Of a stretch of DNA of 64,000 nucleotides, positions 63,223 through 64,000 are shown one piece after another; the stretch's first letter is position 1; each line of letters starts with the position of its first letter. Source of the DNA: Balaenoptera acutorostrata (lineage: Eukaryota; Chordata; Mammalia; Artiodactyla; Balaenopteridae). The notes beneath the pieces are model-generated. The model did not search any database, was not told where the DNA came from, and worked only from the letters and a program-made list of their open reading frames with translations. Made by a program: the position numbers and the translations under genes. Where the stretch lies: positions 558,001 to 622,000 of the forward strand of contig NC_080067.1 in the NCBI RefSeq assembly GCF_949987535.1. Reading direction: 5' to 3'.

Positions 63223-64000
63223 TCTTGGCACTCAGTTCAAGTTCTTCATTGTGCTTTGGTCGCTTTGTATTCTCCCGCGTTTCCTCGGGGAGGTGAAATC
63301 CCTCCCTTGGCCTGGGACAGCACGGGAAGGTGGTCCAGACGCCCCTGTCTAGTCCCGTAGCTTGTAGCCACAAGCACACCCTAGTGGAATCACGAAAACA
63401 GTCTCTCAGTGACAACCTTCACTTGGTTTCTGGGTGCATGGTGTGGAAGGGTTCGTCAGGGCATCGCCCTTTGCGCACAAGGACAGAACTATGCAAACAG
63501 TTTCATTGCCAGAGTTCAGAGTAACAACTGTGCCCGGTTTATTATGCAGGCAAATAATCTCTCTCCGTCCCTCTCTCTCTCTCATTGTCTGTCTACGGTC
63601 ACACACTACACACGCACACCTCTCAAAAGATAAGCCGTGTTACAACTAAAGCGATGCACAAAGGAACTGAAAAACCAAATGCCTGTGGCATCTTAACGTC
63701 GTGGCAGGTGATCCCTTCCACTGCTTCTTTCAAAAATATTTTCCAATACATGTGCCTCGTACACTCTGTGTTGAGTGATTCTCGATTGGCTCAATCCGTG
63801 CTCCCCATGGCCAGCATGGGTGTGTCAGCGGCACGAAGTAGGAAAATAATCTGAGAGTTGCCACTTGAATGTGTATACACCGATGTATCTGAGTCTCTAG
63901 CTACAACTGCATCCGGGTCTCTAGCTCTGTAGTGTGTATATCTCTGCAGACCCATCTAGTCCTCAGCTCCCTCCCAGTCACTCCTCTGTCTTAGGCTCCC
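63223..64000 (+). other. Start of spacer after DUXC copy 8
   Basis: Matches the majority haplotype and ends just before the CT-rich tract. No gene seen. Confidence 0.8.

Overview
The window is one uninterrupted stretch of a mammalian macrosatellite. A unit of about 8.3 kb is repeated head to tail from the first base to the last. Counting from base 1 (the phase is arbitrary), units start at 1, 8304, 16635, 24960, 33279, 41574, 49879 and 58196. The seven complete units are 8303, 8331, 8325, 8319, 8295, 8305 and 8317 bp long, and the eighth is cut at about 5.8 kb by the window end. No unique flanking DNA is visible, so both array ends and the true copy number lie outside.

Every unit carries the same gene on the + strand: an intron-containing double-homeobox gene. 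I identify it as DUXC, the multi-exon relative from which the single-exon DUX4 of the human D4Z4 repeat is thought to derive. Five coding exons (43, 155, 121, 155 and 690 nt) with canonical GT-AG junctions join into a 387-residue protein. It has a Ser/Thr-rich start, homeodomain 1 (about residues 21-80), homeodomain 2 (about 113-172), a Pro/Gln-rich middle and an acidic C-terminal tail with the DUX4/DUXC-type transactivation motifs. Seven copies are complete. Copy 1 lacks only exon 1, which lies upstream of base 1. All eight copies are open, and I see only two amino-acid differences (Tyr for Cys at 241 in copy 1, Asn for Asp at 195 in copy 5).

Layout of one unit in transcription order: a compact promoter (palindrome, GC box, TATA box) 67-109 bp before the ATG; exon 1; intron 1 (about 1.7 kb); exon 2 (most of HD1); intron 2 (about 1.4 kb, with GA and GGCT simple repeats); exon 3 (end of HD1 and linker); intron 3 (407 bp); exon 4 (most of HD2); intron 4 (about 0.5 kb, with a variable GCAGG pentamer array and a GC-rich patch); exon 5 (end of HD2, C-terminus, stop); AATAAA about 320 bp after the stop; then a spacer of about 2.6 kb with no convincing gene. 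The spacer holds a CT-rich tract, a possible 99-nt exon and a second long pyrimidine tract. I recognise no transposon, LTR, tRNA or rRNA anywhere.

Organism: introns, a TATA/GC-box promoter, a polyadenylation signal and a DUX-family gene indicate a placental mammal. From family knowledge, intron-containing DUXC arrays occur in Laurasiatherian lineages (for example carnivores, cetartiodactyls) and some others, while primates carry DUX4 instead. I cannot name the species. By analogy with DUX4 and mouse Dux, the product is expected to be a nuclear pioneer transcription factor of the cleavage-stage embryo and possibly the germline, with the array otherwise silenced as repeat chromatin. This functional statement is inference from the family.
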